DNA from: Chara braunii
Taxonomy: Eukaryota; Streptophyta; Charophyceae; Charales; Characeae
DNA: 48,824 nt
Direction of reading: 5' to 3'
NCBI GenBank assembly: GCA_003427395.1
Contig: BFEA01000322.1
Coordinates: forward strand, 561,677 to 610,500
Shown here: one piece after another, positions 33,567 to 43,485 of the stretch
Numbering within the stretch: the stretch's first letter is position 1
How the letters are laid out: each line of letters opens with the position of its first letter
Program-made: the position numbers and the translations under genes
The notes under the pieces: generated by a model
Told to the model about the DNA's origin: nothing
Seen by the model: the letters and a program-made list of their open reading frames with translations, nothing else
The model's database searches: none

Positions 33567-34874
33567 TTGCATCCACGTGGTATAAATCTGCATTATGGTC
33601 CCTTTAAAAAAACAGCAAAATACCATAAAAGACAACTCCATACCTTCCTGTGGAGAGGGGACCATGACACTAAAAATGTCATCCCTAGAGTTGATTGGAA
33701 TACCCTTGTCCAACCGAAAGCTAAAAGAGGTATTGGATTATTGGATCCGCTTCTCCAATGCCAAGCATTGAGATTTCAATGTATTAAAATACTTATATTG
33801 AGAATAAACCCATGACAACCTTTGGCACTGGAGCAGATCTGGAGATGAGCCCCTCCCACTCTGCAACATATTCATCCCGTCACTTGGGTGGAGGATCGTT
33901 ATTGGAGCATACAAAGACAAAGTGCATATTCAAGAAGGGTGGGGGCAAAAGGAGCACTCATAACAGACTCAGCACTAGATAACTTCTGGTCTGACTTGCT
34001 GAAAATATGGTGCAAACTTCCCCTCCCTAACAAATCTTCACCTTCTAGATATGAAGAGGTCCTCAGGCAACCTATTTTTGACAATAGGTGGATATGAGAT
34101 TCAAATGGTAGTGTTTATACTAGTTTCCAACCCCCATGGTCAACCTGGGTTAAAGCAGGTATATTAAGAATAAAGGGCTTATGGGATTCAAGGAACAAAA
34201 GTTGAAAATCGGTGGAAAAACTGAACAAAATAATTAAATATGCCAGAAACTTGACTAACAATCTGGACCAAATAATATAATTTATCCCTATAGCATGGAT
34301 TCTGCTTCTCAAAAAGGGTATGGACTTTAGAAAAACAGACTCGGTTGGAACTATTCAGCCTGGGGGAGATACAGTTATACAAGGAGAGGCGATAGTGAAC
34401 ATATGCAGAGTATGTAAAGATCATTCAATCCCTCAAATGAACCAAAATGAAGTTGTTTTCTTCCCTGATTCTACAATGTATAGGATTAAAGTTTCATATT
34501 TCTCAACAACAAGAAGTTGAAAAACCTTCCTCCCCGAATTATCAATTGTAGAGCTATCACTAGATCCTTTGGAATGAGTATGGAAAACTAATAGGAAAGG
34601 TAACCATCAAAGATTGCACTCTCTCACAGTTAAAGGCTCATATCGCGTCCTTCGTCCAAAAATAGACGTCATAGCCATTTTGAAGGAAAGATGGGTCATA
34701 CATCTTAACATCCACCTCGACCGACTCAAGCTTGTTAAATGGTGTAAGGGCCTCAAGGACAGACCTACAAAAATTGTTTCAGTACAATGGCAAATAATCC
34801 ATAGGTGTTTACCAACTAATAATTGGCTAACTGATCATTTATCGCCTGAACAAAAGAACTTAGTTTCACCATGA
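33567..34874 (+). pseudogene. LINE ORF2: C-terminal region, zf-RVT-like
   Basis: HTFLWRGDHDTKNVIPRVDWNTLVQPKAKRGIGL matches the conserved segment after the RT of plant L1 proteins (W-x-G, then K-x-x-G-G-L-G-like). Further on (34614-34874) WQIIHRCLPTNNWL resembles the start of the zf-RVT region. In between are short pieces in several frames. The 3' part to about 35510 has isolated coding-like words only. Confidence 0.65.
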
Positions 34875-35827
34875 TGTCCCAACTGTACTTCAACGTTCCC
34901 AAGTAGAAAAATAAAAGAAACTATAAAAAACACATATTTCTTCAATGCCCAATGACCAAACTGCTATGGAGAAGATGGGATCATATTTGGAATAAAATCA
35001 CCGTTTTGGACTGACCATAAAATTGACCTGCACTCCTTTTGGGACACATGTCTTCAGTGATGGAAAATCTGTCAGAATTCCAAACTATTTATTCCATATA
35101 GGTAGGAAAACACTACTTTGGGTTTTGTGGTTCATAAGGTGTGTGTTGTCTTGGGAGGGGGTAAGAATTGATGACTAGGAAGTTTCTGACATAATCCAAA
35201 ACTTTGTCCAGACAGAAATCAGAGCACAATGGTGTAAAGCCAAAATCATACTCGAGTCACTGATTCAAAAGCAAGACATTATGAAAATTCTGCATTAATT
35301 TCGGATTAACTTGCTGGGGGATTCATCAGGGGAGAATTTGGGGGAAATCAAATGGCATGGTGGGGAAGGAGATGTAGCGTTCAAGAGGGACTATGATATT
35401 TTATTGTACAACTGGTTTAATATTCAACCAAGAGTTTCCTTGAGATCCCCGGATCTATTTCCTGATTTTTTCTCACCCTCGAATCTGGCTTTAATTGGTC
35501 TTCAATGATATGGGGTGAAATCTGCATGAGAAAGCTTGCATGCAATTGTTGGTGATTGTTCTATTATCGAAGTAGTAAGAATGAGAGCAAGGTGCATCTA
35601 GCTGGTTGTCTCATGTTAGATATGGCGGCTCATAAATTTCGGAAGAGGCAGTTATCTTGCTCACAGTAGCTTTGGATGGTTTTCTTGGATCCCGGGTCCC
35701 TTTGGGTCTCGTTAAAAGCGAAACCGTGTAACCTGAAGGTTCTCAAAAAAATTACATATCCAGGTATATTGTGAGGATCCCGACCTCGTTCTTATTTTTC
35801 ATAATATCAGCCTTGGGCATTGGGCCC

Positions 35828-35868
<41 letters not shown>
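34875..35868 (+). other. LINE 3' region and poly(A) tail
   Basis: Decayed C-terminal coding sequence and 3' UTR, ending in A37 (35832-35868). The tail marks the 3' end of the LINE and confirms plus-strand orientation. The bases after it (GGACACGGGG) could start a target duplication, but I did not find the partner at the 5' end. Confidence 0.8.
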
Positions 35869-35870
<2 letters not shown>

Positions 35871-36415
35871 ACACGGGGTAACGATGCCAATTTTCGAAAA
35901 AATGGATTTCCAAGGAGGGTCTTACAAGACCCTTATATTCGAATAGGATAAGGTACGTGACTTACAGGCCAAATTTTAGGCTGCAATTGGATCGTGCGAT
36001 AAAACTTTCAAGTTTGATATTTGGCCGCGGTGAAAGATTACTTAGAAACTAATGAAAGAGTTCCGGAAGAAGTTCTTCCTAATACACATTCACAAGTATA
36101 TCAAAACAAGGGGGTGAAAACAAAAATATGTCCAGATATCATCAACAAAATTTTTCAGGTTTACATAGGACATCTACAGAGGATACTCATTCAAGGGATC
36201 AAAACATTTATGGGATTAAAGATCGAGATAGTTGCGCTTTCGTCGTCGATAGGAACACGACGAAGTTCCTTGCTACACTCCCCCCTTCGAAAGGAATATT
36301 GTCCCAAAAAACAAGTCGGTTGGGTCGATTAGAAACTCAAAGAACATCTCCAACGAAATCCTTGACAAAGGAAAAACAAAGCGAAGCCGCATGCATCCAT
36401 CATTAGCACATCACT

Positions 36416-36416
<1 letters not shown>
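35869..36416. other. Unrecognised sequence, weak coding-like frames
   Basis: Two overlapping frames (36021-36332 and 36128-36406) are open, but neither product looks like a known family. The region follows the LINE tail directly. I see no repeat partner in the window. Confidence 0.3.
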
Positions 36417-36456
<40 letters not shown>

Positions 36457-36522
36457 NNNNNNNNNNNNNNNNNNNNNNNNNNNNNNNNNNNNNNNNNNNN
36501 NNNNNNNNNNNNNNNNNNNNNN
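36417..36522. repeat. (GA)n microsatellite running into N gap
   Basis: A GA dinucleotide run to 36456, followed by 66 N (36457-36522). The assembly broke in the simple repeat. Confidence 0.95.
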
Positions 36523-36612
36523 CCCCCGGTATTTTTTTTTTTTTTTTTTTTTTCCGGGGCCGGGGGTGCTGACCCCTGACCCCCGGGACCCCCGCTGGGG
36601 CCCCGGGCCCGG
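36523..36612 (-). repeat. T-run plus GC-rich core, reverse copy of palindrome family
   Basis: A run of T (36532-36553) next to CCGGGGCCGGGGG and then GGGGCCCCGGGCCCGGGGG looks, on the minus strand, like the 'GC-rich core then poly(A)' arrangement at 47535-47598 and 48430-48511. The match is in layout and composition, not base by base. Confidence 0.4.
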
Positions 36613-36629
36613 GGGTCGAAGACCGTGGT

Positions 36630-36715
36630 TGAGGCAAACCAGAATGCACCAAAACAGTTATGTCGCGTTCGTTTGAGGACGTGCCTAATTCCTAAAACTA
36701 ATTCAAGATTGGAAA
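36630..36715 (+). repeat. Dispersed repeat fragment (copy 1)
   Basis: Contains GCACCAAAACAGTTATGTCG, a TTCGTTTGAGGACGTG segment and CCTAATTCCTAAA. Related words recur at 38365-38412 and 41036-41092. Farther on, 37148-37170 (GTTCGGATTCGTAGGCTCGC) matches 38443-38466, so the repeat family seems to extend beyond this core with an insertion of about 400 bases here. Confidence 0.55.
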
Positions 36716-37395
36716 AGAATTTAAAATTTAAATGCAAATTTTTAGCGCGGAAATGAAACACGCGAATTCCTACGCCGATTCTTATTTCTCCACAAGATTC
36801 ACGGGGCTTTACGGGATGAGTTCCGAACAATTGCACAGAAAAAGACATGTCACGAAAAAGGGTGTGCGCAGATTTTGGAAATTCCCAACTACCAGACCGA
36901 ATTCCGACGCGCCTACTGAGGCGTGCATAGTTCCTTCGTAAAATTTGCAAAAGAAAAAAGCAAAAAATCCCGGCATTCTGGAACACAAAAGTGCTTCGAA
37001 AATTAAGGGCTCCAGGCAGCGATTAGATCCACACATCGTTTTCCAAAGCTTGGTTACAAAAGAAATAAGAAAAACGAAAGAAACTAAGGGGTTGCCGAAA
37101 AAGGGGGGGCGGACTTAGAAAAGCAAAAAGGATGCATTTAGGAGTTCGTTCGGATTCGTAGGCTCGCACGTCTCATATGTGATGTTCAGGGGGTTCGAAA
37201 ACTATGTGATCTCCTGATTGCACGTAACTGCCTTCATTGTATGAAACTTATACCGATTTCCCAAACAACAAGTAGAGGAAAGTGCAGTGATCGACAAAGA
37301 TAGAGATCCTCAAGGATCGAGATTCTGAGTGTCTGGTTGTCTTCAAGTGACACCATCAAGATAGAAACTTAAGCCTTGAGGATTCTTTCAATTCC
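36716..37395. other. Anonymous sequence
   Basis: No gene recognised. An inverted repeat TCCTCAAGG/CCTTGAGGA lies at about 37307-37382. Confidence 0.3.
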
Positions 37396-38022
37396 TTGCT
37401 CACAGAGGTCTTCCCGATCGTATTCGACTATGGAGTGGAGAAGGTAGCAGCGATGGCCAGTGAGGTGGGAGTGGAGGGAAATGATCGCTCACGATGTCGT
37501 GAAGATCGACGAAGTGTACAATACGATGAACGCAGGGAAAACGATGATTGGGGCGGGGGAGGGCAGCAAGGTATTCGGCGTGAAGGGTGGGGATGGTGCG
37601 AAGAGTATTGTCATGATGGATTCATAATCATCGCTTGCGGGAAATTTTCGGAGTTGATGCAGTACAACTCTATGTGGTTATATTGTCTCCATGCGACACT
37701 AAAAACTAGGAAAGATGAGGATTCTAAGGAGAAAGGAAGCGACAGATCTAGAGGAACAGTGGACTTCACACAGGAGGCGAGTGAAATAATGTTGATAGAA
37801 GATGTTGTTGGCGAAGATGCAGTAGTTAGGGGGAAATTCGATGTGAAGGAGGGAAGAAAAAGAAAGGAAATCAAGTGGGCGGCGGAAGAGAGGACGTGGA
37901 TGGAGTGCTCGAGCGGGGAGACAGACGGGGACGAATCGTGGAGGGGACTGCTGAGGTGGGAGAGGGTGAGCGGAATCGATGATAGCGACAAGAGGATCCC
38001 GTGCCATCACGACAATGAGTAA
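37396..38022 (+). CDS. Hypothetical ORF, 208 codons, unrecognised
   Basis: The longest open frame between the LINE and the PLE. The product is strongly charged and polar (Glu, Asp, Arg, Lys) with a Gly-rich patch (DDWGGGGQQG) and ends CHHDNE. I recognise no domain, signal peptide or membrane segment. It lies just upstream of a dispersed repeat copy (38101-38410) and may be part of that repeat family. Codon-level evidence for translation is lacking; it may be chance. Confidence 0.25.
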   Translation: MLTEVFPIVFDYGVEKVAAMASEVGVEGNDRSRCREDRRSVQYDERRENDDWGGGGQQGIRREGWGWCEEYCHDGFIIIACGKFSELMQYNSMWLYCLHATLKTRKDEDSKEKGSDRSRGTVDFTQEASEIMLIEDVVGEDAVVRGKFDVKEGRKRKEIKWAAEERTWMECSSGETDGDESWRGLLRWERVSGIDDSDKRIPCHHDNE

Positions 38023-38100
38023 CACTCTCAGGAAGATAGGGGTTCCTAGCAGAATCCGCCGGTCTGTCTGGCCGTGAGCCTGCCGATGGTTCCTCGTGAT

Positions 38101-38410
38101 GTTAGAGCCACCTTACACGTTGTCGTCCGATTTCTACGAGTACTTGGGAGATTGGCGGGGTCTTCCTGCGTTTAGACGAAGGCGGGGAGAGTGGTTACGA
38201 AAGGTTGAGCAAAGCAAGACCAAGATTTAGTCGAAACAAGAAGAAGAGAGAGCATGAATGGAGGGGTTGCGATAGAGAAAGAAGGCGGGAGAAGGAAGAA
38301 AGAGAGATGGTTCAAGGTGCAGCGAGAGAGATGAGGAAAGCTTGGATGCACAGTGCTAATGCAACCAAAGAGGCACCACAACAGTTATGTCGAGTTCGTC
38401 TAAGGACGTG
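38101..38410 (+). repeat. Dispersed repeat (copy 2), pair of 40768-41075
   Basis: Shares the order CACGTTGTCGTCCGATTTCT, GTGTAGACGAAGGCG-like word, GGTTACGAAAGG, CAAGATTTAGTCG, AAGAAGAAGAGAG, GTGCTAATG and AGGCACCACAACAGTTATG with the later copy, with about 25-30 percent mismatches by eye. It could be an old transposon fragment or a duplicated gene piece. Confidence 0.6.
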
Positions 38411-39510
38411 GGCGCGCACATCACATATGGAGGCGTTCAGGAGTTTGTTCGGATCCGTAGGCTCGCAAATCACAAGTAACCCAACCAGAAACAAAGAGTC
38501 CTCCTTGTGCCTCAGCACTATCCTTGAAGTACTGAAAGAGAAAAGGTAAGCACATATAGTCCCTGCTTAATGACAACCAGTTTCAGAAGGGAAATATGAA
38601 AGCACTGTAGGAGGATGAACATATGCTAATCAAAATACTTGCATCCATCCATCCATCAGGTGAGAGAGCTGTCCACAAACGCATCCACATCAGCCAAGGT
38701 CACAAAGAGTAGGAAAAAAGTATAGCATACACCATCAGGCCATGCAACTCCATGCACTCATCCCTAAGCATCCCCTAGTTACATGACATTTACCTGTGTG
38801 GGCCGAACTCTTCAAATGAAGAATAACTCACCCCCCTCTCTCATATTTCCTCCTGACCTAATTAGCAACCTCTAATCTAGTGTACTTATCAATCTACGAG
38901 GGTCTACTCTACACCAATATACACTGCCACATCCCATATCGACGTTGAAAACCAATCGGCAACTTGAAGTCTTTTGGTGCAGCCATGGTACTCAATCACC
39001 AGGTTCGTCCTCTTGGAGAGAAGCCAAAGAGTTGCTCAATGTCCTCCTCAAGCTTAGAGTCCAGGTGTGAGTTGCCAGCCACTCTCTCCTCTCTCAATCC
39101 AGCTCACATTGACACTTCCGGCGTCTCGCCACCCCAATCATCCATGTGGTACCTCGCCACCCCACTTCTCACTCATACCAACCCTAATCCGAGGTTAATT
39201 TGCCCTAAGCAACTCAGATTAGGGTTAGGGCAACAAGACATTCTCTTGCCAACAAGTAAATAGTGCTCCGCTACCGATTGCTAGGATCCTGGCTATCTTG
39301 CAGGGCAACGACTCAAAGAAAGACAGTGTTGTTCAATTGCAACTGAAATCACAAAACATGGAAAGAGAAATGGACAAAGGAAGAAGAAATGACAATGGAA
39401 GAAGAAGAAGATGAACACCAGCAAAGACCAATGTCAATTCCCCTTCATTTCGCCACCATCTTCAAGCTCCAATTACCGTTCCAACTCGGCAAAAGAATGA
39501 ACCAGAACCA
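38411..39510. other. Anonymous sequence, no gene recognised
   Basis: Mixed sequence with a short CATC run near 38644-38658. The open frame at 38964-39263 gives no recognised protein. A 12-base telomere-like word (TTAGGGTTAGGG) at about 39222 is isolated. Confidence 0.35.
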
Positions 39511-39639
39511 ATGTTTGAATCCTTCCCTTACTGTCAGCCACTCAAGAGGTCCACCATAGCCATCTTCTACACCTTCCTCCTCCTTGGTCAGGCAGGTGGC
39601 TATGGCGGACTACCGTCTTCCCCCGAACATAACGCATGT

Positions 39640-39815
39640 GCGTTGTATTCGAGTTTTCCAAAAAAAACGTTTTTTTCTTCGAATACAAGGGCACTTCGAA
39701 TATACTGCATATGCGTTCTATTCGAATACTACGCACATACCTTATATTCGAATTTCACGACGAGAAAATTGTTGCATTCGAATATAATTTCTCCCCTCCC
39801 CCCCCCCCCCCCCTG
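39640..39815 (+). repeat. Cluster of TTCGAA palindromes ending in C-run
   Basis: Five TTCGAA words and one TTCGAG lie within about 135 bases, most in the context ATTCGAATA. A C-run follows at about 39796-39813. Confidence 0.5.
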
Positions 39816-39884
39816 AAGGTCAGCGCCTGCTCCATTCTTGCCCTGGTGACTGGGACAGGCCCGTGCGTTCTCTCTCTCTCTCTC

Positions 39885-39922
39885 CTGTCTCTTATACACA
39901 TCTAGATGTGTATAAGAGACAG
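39885..39922. other. Assembly artefact: Nextera junction adapter
   Basis: CTGTCTCTTATACACATCT joined to its reverse complement, lying between a CT run on the left and a GA run on the right. The CT/GA mirror shows a chimeric or mate-pair junction read. The neighbouring joins should not be trusted. Confidence 0.95.
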
Positions 39923-40572
39923 GAGAGAGAGAGAGAGAGAGAGAGAAAAAAAAAGAGAGAGAGAGAGTTGCATACGTCTTAACTAAGGGATCAACACTGG
40001 TTATTGCGCTTCAACGATCATTGCCAGGCGAGATCTTGACAACACAAGGACTAGTGGGGACTCTATCTACATTGACATTCATCAACACCTGTTGAGGCAC
40101 ACATCCATACATTCACTCATGCATTGGTGAAAAAAGAGGAGGAAGGAAAGGAAAGGAAAAATAAACTTGTTCAAGATAGAGAGGAAAATTCGATGTATTG
40201 CCATATAACTTAACTCCGAAATGTAACTAGCGGAGAAAACCGAGGAAACAAGGCGCAAGGCCTTGCGTTCTCGACCTATGGCTCCAGACCATCCATCCAA
40301 TCAACATATATTTCCTGGGTCGAGCACCGACAGCCGCGGACGCATGGCCGACACTTAAACCCAACGATCGTCACCTGGTTCACTCAACTATTACACGAAT
40401 TCTCTTGGATCATGCAATCTGTTGCAGCGATCCAACAAGATATCCTGCAAAGTTGCAGGCAACTCGTCAGGACTTTTCGAAATGTTGATCACCACTTCAT
40501 CTAGCCAGTACTCTACCAGAGTTGGTCGATATATTGCAAGAGAATGAGAGCGGTGTGCTTGCGGCATTCATA
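39923..40572. other. Simple repeat then anonymous sequence
   Basis: GA/A-rich simple sequence to about 39968, then unique-looking sequence with no recognised gene. Confidence 0.35.
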
Positions 40573-40632
40573 GTTGCGAAATTCAAAGTTGCGAAATTCA
40601 AAGTTGCGAAATTCAAAGTTGCGAAATTCAAG
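40573..40632 (+). repeat. 15-bp tandem repeat, four units
   Basis: Unit GTTGCGAAATTCAAA, four times, the last ending G, with a partial fifth (GTTGCAAAG). In the open frame 40522-40749 it would encode VAKFK repeats in a basic protein. No family is recognised. Confidence 0.85.
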
Positions 40633-40767
40633 GTTGCAAAGAAGAGGGAGAGAGGATACAAAGAGAGGGTAAAGGAAGGAGGAGATGAGAAAGGAAAAAA
40701 CAATCAGAAGGTCTATGTCGCTCCTCGTGAAGTACTTTGTAGCCAATGAGATCGGAACGTGAGAAGT

Positions 40768-41092
40768 TCAAAGCCTCTTTACATGTTGTTGTCTGATTTC
40801 TTTGGGTGCTCTAGGGATTTGAGAGTTTTCCTATGTGTAGACGAAGGCGAGAAAGGAGGTTACAAAAGGCAGAGAGGCCAAGATTCAACGAGAGCAAGAA
40901 GAAAGAAGAGCGCGAAATAAGGGGAAGAACACAATCACAACTTAGCGCTAATGACACAAAAAATGAGGTTGGAGAAGTGAGTAAAGATTGCTTGCAGAAA
41001 CAGGACACCGAGAAAAGCATACGCGCAGAATAAAAAAGGCACCAAAACAACTAAACAAAATGTTGGTGAAGCCACACCTAATTCCTAAAGTC
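40768..41092 (+). repeat. Dispersed repeat (copy 3)
   Basis: Partner of 38101-38410, more AT-rich. It ends with AGGCACCAAAACAACTAAAC and CACACCTAATTCCTAAA, the words also present at 36630-36715. Confidence 0.55.
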
Positions 41093-41098
41093 ATAGCA

Positions 41099-41868
41099 CA
41101 TCCAGAGCGGCTAAGCTCTGAATCCGACCACTATCCTCAGAAAGTGGATAGTCTCAACTACGGCCTCGCCTGCCTTGTCGCTGTCTACGCTCTCCGACTT
41201 AGAGTCTACCTCATCCTACTCGTCAGCTCCCTCCGAATCGAAATCTCCCTCGTCAGCATCAGCATCGGGCTCCCACGCCTCGTCATCAGGGACCTCCTCT
41301 ACCAGGGCATAGCCTGGGGCCCGAATCCTCTCGTAGTACCTTACTAGCAAATGGGGGGATACGAGGGTTTCACTCCACCACTGCCAAGCATCCCAATCGT
41401 CAGAGTAGAGCCGCCCTATTGAGCTAACGTATTCCGGCCCCGCTCTAAGCTCTCTGTCTAGAAGGTCCCACATGTATGACGACGGATGATGTCTGCCCTC
41501 TGACAACGCAACACTCAACCAATCTCTGCAGTGAGTGGGTGCTATCGCCTAAATCAGCTCTATGAGTTGCACCCTCTCGTCGCCCCAACGCAGTCCTCCT
41601 ACCACCAAGGAGTAATATATCTAGTGCGTGTTGAGGTCACTCCTAGCGAAGATACTGAGCTCCTCCGCAGCGAGGTAGACTCAACTAGCCCCCCTATGCC
41701 CCCAAACAACACGTCCACCACGAACGAGGGGATGACTCTGTCTAGCCCAGGATGTCGTACGATCGCCATGTGACAAGAGTCAAGGCGGCCTTCTTGGTCA
41801 CTTCGAGACTCAAATACAGGTAAGCCTTTACCTTCCCCCACCCGGTCCCTGTGATAGGTCTGCCTCAA
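41099..41868 (-). pseudogene. Degraded minus-strand gene of unknown family, acidic C-terminus
   Basis: Read on the minus strand. One frame (41868 to 41599) gives MAIVRHPGLDRVIPSFVVDV preceded by further open sequence. A shift near 41600-41620 continues as GGLRWGDERVQLIEL and, after a stop, CRDWLSVALSEGRHHPSS, then YMWDLLDRELRAGPEYVSS, WQWWSETLVSPHLLVRYYERI and a strongly acidic tail (EPDADADEGDFDSEGADE). After a TAG near 41215, a similar acidic segment (DEVDSKSESVDSDKAGEAV) follows. The composition looks like real protein, not a shadow frame. I do not recognise the family; it could be a host gene fragment or an ORF from an unlisted mobile element. Confidence 0.45.
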
Positions 41869-42120
41869 TGATCGTGTTTGCTCTTAAGCTCACAAAACAT
41901 CCACAGTTAGGCCCCGGTCCACAGAACAAAGACCTCCACACATAATGTTCGTCATGTCATCGCGTAGGGCGTGCAAATAAGGTGAACTCGACTAAGTCAC
42001 CTTTCACAAGCTCGGGGGGTTCGTATGACCAGTCTGTCATCATCCGCCCTGCTAAGTCTCCTCTACAATCCGTAAGTGAAAAAGGCTCAAATGGAGCAAA
42101 AGAAATGATAAAAACTCTTC
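41869..42120. other. Anonymous sequence
   Basis: Nothing recognised. Confidence 0.3.
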
Positions 42121-42124
42121 AAAA

Positions 42125-42375
42125 TTCAGAAAACATTTGGTAATATCTACCCACCCACCAGGGGTCGCTTTGGGACAAGGCCCAGCGTAAATGCTGCCTA
42201 CATAAGCCGCAGAACTGTCCCAAATGAGTCCTAAAGCAGAAAAAAACAAAGAAAATGCCGGAATGTCCTAATATTTTCGGCAACATCGACCCATCCACCA
42301 GGGGGCGGTTTGGAGCTGTGCCCTGAGTAAGATACTGTCGATGTAAGTAGCCAAAATGGTCCTAAACCAATCTAA
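42125..42375 (+). repeat. Diverged tandem duplication, about 145-bp period
   Basis: The first unit (about 42125-42245) and second (about 42270-42375) share ACATCGACCCATCCACCAGG-type, GGTTTGG and CCTAAACCA-type words in the same order. Divergence is high. No coding interpretation is supported. Confidence 0.5.
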
Positions 42376-42489
42376 ACAGCGGACAGAGCCGAAATCCCGG
42401 CTCGAATCAAGCCTACATGCCTCCTTGTGAAGAACCCTTCAATAGAAAGCATGTGCTCTATCCGAGGTAAGCTGAAAATCCCTTCTAAT

Positions 42490-43385
42490 CTCGTGCTTTC
42501 AAAATAAATGATTCGTCTTCCGATCATAAATATAAATTAAACTTTATTAAAGTTTATTTTATTTTGTTTTGAATTCTTAAGCATTTATTTTGAATTTTAA
42601 AGAATTAATACTATTAATAGGAATTAATTAATTAAGATTCTTTAGCCATTTCACCTATTTTAACTCATGGACCGGGCGTAGAGTGCTGGTCCAGTGCAAG
42701 GAGGACCTAAAAATTTCGGAATTTTTATTCCGAAAACGTCCACTCTTTGCGCCCGCCGTCAAAACGGCTTGAATTTTTGCCAAAAATTGAAAAACCAGGG
42801 TTGCCAGGCCGAACGTACGAAGGTCCCTAAGCTGACCCCGGAACGTTCGGGCGTTCTGGTCCCCGTACGGGGCCCGAACCTGAAAGGGTTTGAACACCGT
42901 GAAAAATTATTCGGGTACCTATATATTATTATTTGTTTTTGACTTTTTTTTCATGCGTTCTTTGTGATGTAGGGTATCTCCTCCTTAATTTTGAAGCCAT
43001 TCTGTTCAGCCAAAAAAAAATGGAAAATCGGCAAAGATGGTGGTGTTAAAACGTGTTTGCCCACTCACCAATTTGTTTTTTTTCTCTTTTCACTTTTTGT
43101 TTTTCCTTTATTTTGGGGCATGGAAAAAACTATTTTTTTTCAAATGTTTTTTCTAGATTTTCTATTATGTAAGATACACATATAAAAATTTTCATAAAAT
43201 TTTTCACAGCCAAACAAAAAAGACAAATCGCCAAAGATGGCGGTGCCAAAAACGTGCTCGCCCACTCAATAATTTTGTTCTCGTTTTATTTTTTTTTAAT
43301 TTCCATTATTATTATTTATTTTTAGTATTTGATTTTTATTTCAAATTTGGTAACGAATTTGGACGTAACGTTGAGGCAAATGTTC
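42490..43385 (+). repeat. AT-rich repeat family, left part (before PLE)
   Basis: AT-rich sequence with a GC-rich core at about 42790-42890 (contains the palindrome CCCCGTACGGGG at 42861-42872). Two units of about 190 bp follow, each ending with a version of ATCGCCAAAGATGGTGGTG and CGTGCTCGCCCACTCA (about 43033-43076 and 43228-43270). The segment 43321-43385 matches 48712-48780. The same unit order recurs at 47920-48400. The PLE is inserted at the right end. Confidence 0.7.
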
Positions 43386-43392
43386 TTTAGTT

Positions 43393-43485
43393 CACACTTC
43401 GTCTCGTCTTCATGTGCTTTGAGCTTACTCGATGTATGTGCTTTGACTTGACTTTCTCTACTTGAGATATTCACCGACACCTGTT
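43393..43485 (+). repeat. PLE pseudo-LTR, 5' copy
   Basis: CACACTTCGTCTCGTCTTCA to CACCGACACCTG. It matches 46629-46712 and 46868-46957. It starts directly at the insertion point, so it is a truncated version of the 3' repeats, which begin about 55 bases further upstream. Confidence 0.8.

Larger units (their letters stand above)
29417..35868 (+). mobile_element. L1-type LINE, 3' part with poly(A) tail
   Basis: Continuation of the LINE interrupted at 2848. In order it holds an ORF1 tail (to about 30720), an apurinic endonuclease-like domain (31051-31850), reverse transcriptase (32217-33409), the L1 C-terminal region with a zf-RVT-like segment (33567-34874), a 3' region and 37 A residues (35832-35868). 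The frame changes many times and stops are frequent, so it is long dead. Without the inserted LTR element the LINE would be at least 8.6 kb. Confidence 0.85.

Noticed and set aside
36021-36406. Two overlapping open frames after the LINE tail
   Set aside because: No domain, no repeat partner, and overlapping each other; not enough to call a gene.
39222-39233. Telomere-type TTAGGGTTAGGG
   Set aside because: Under two units of plant-type repeat (TTTAGGG) or two of TTAGGG, isolated, no array; chance.
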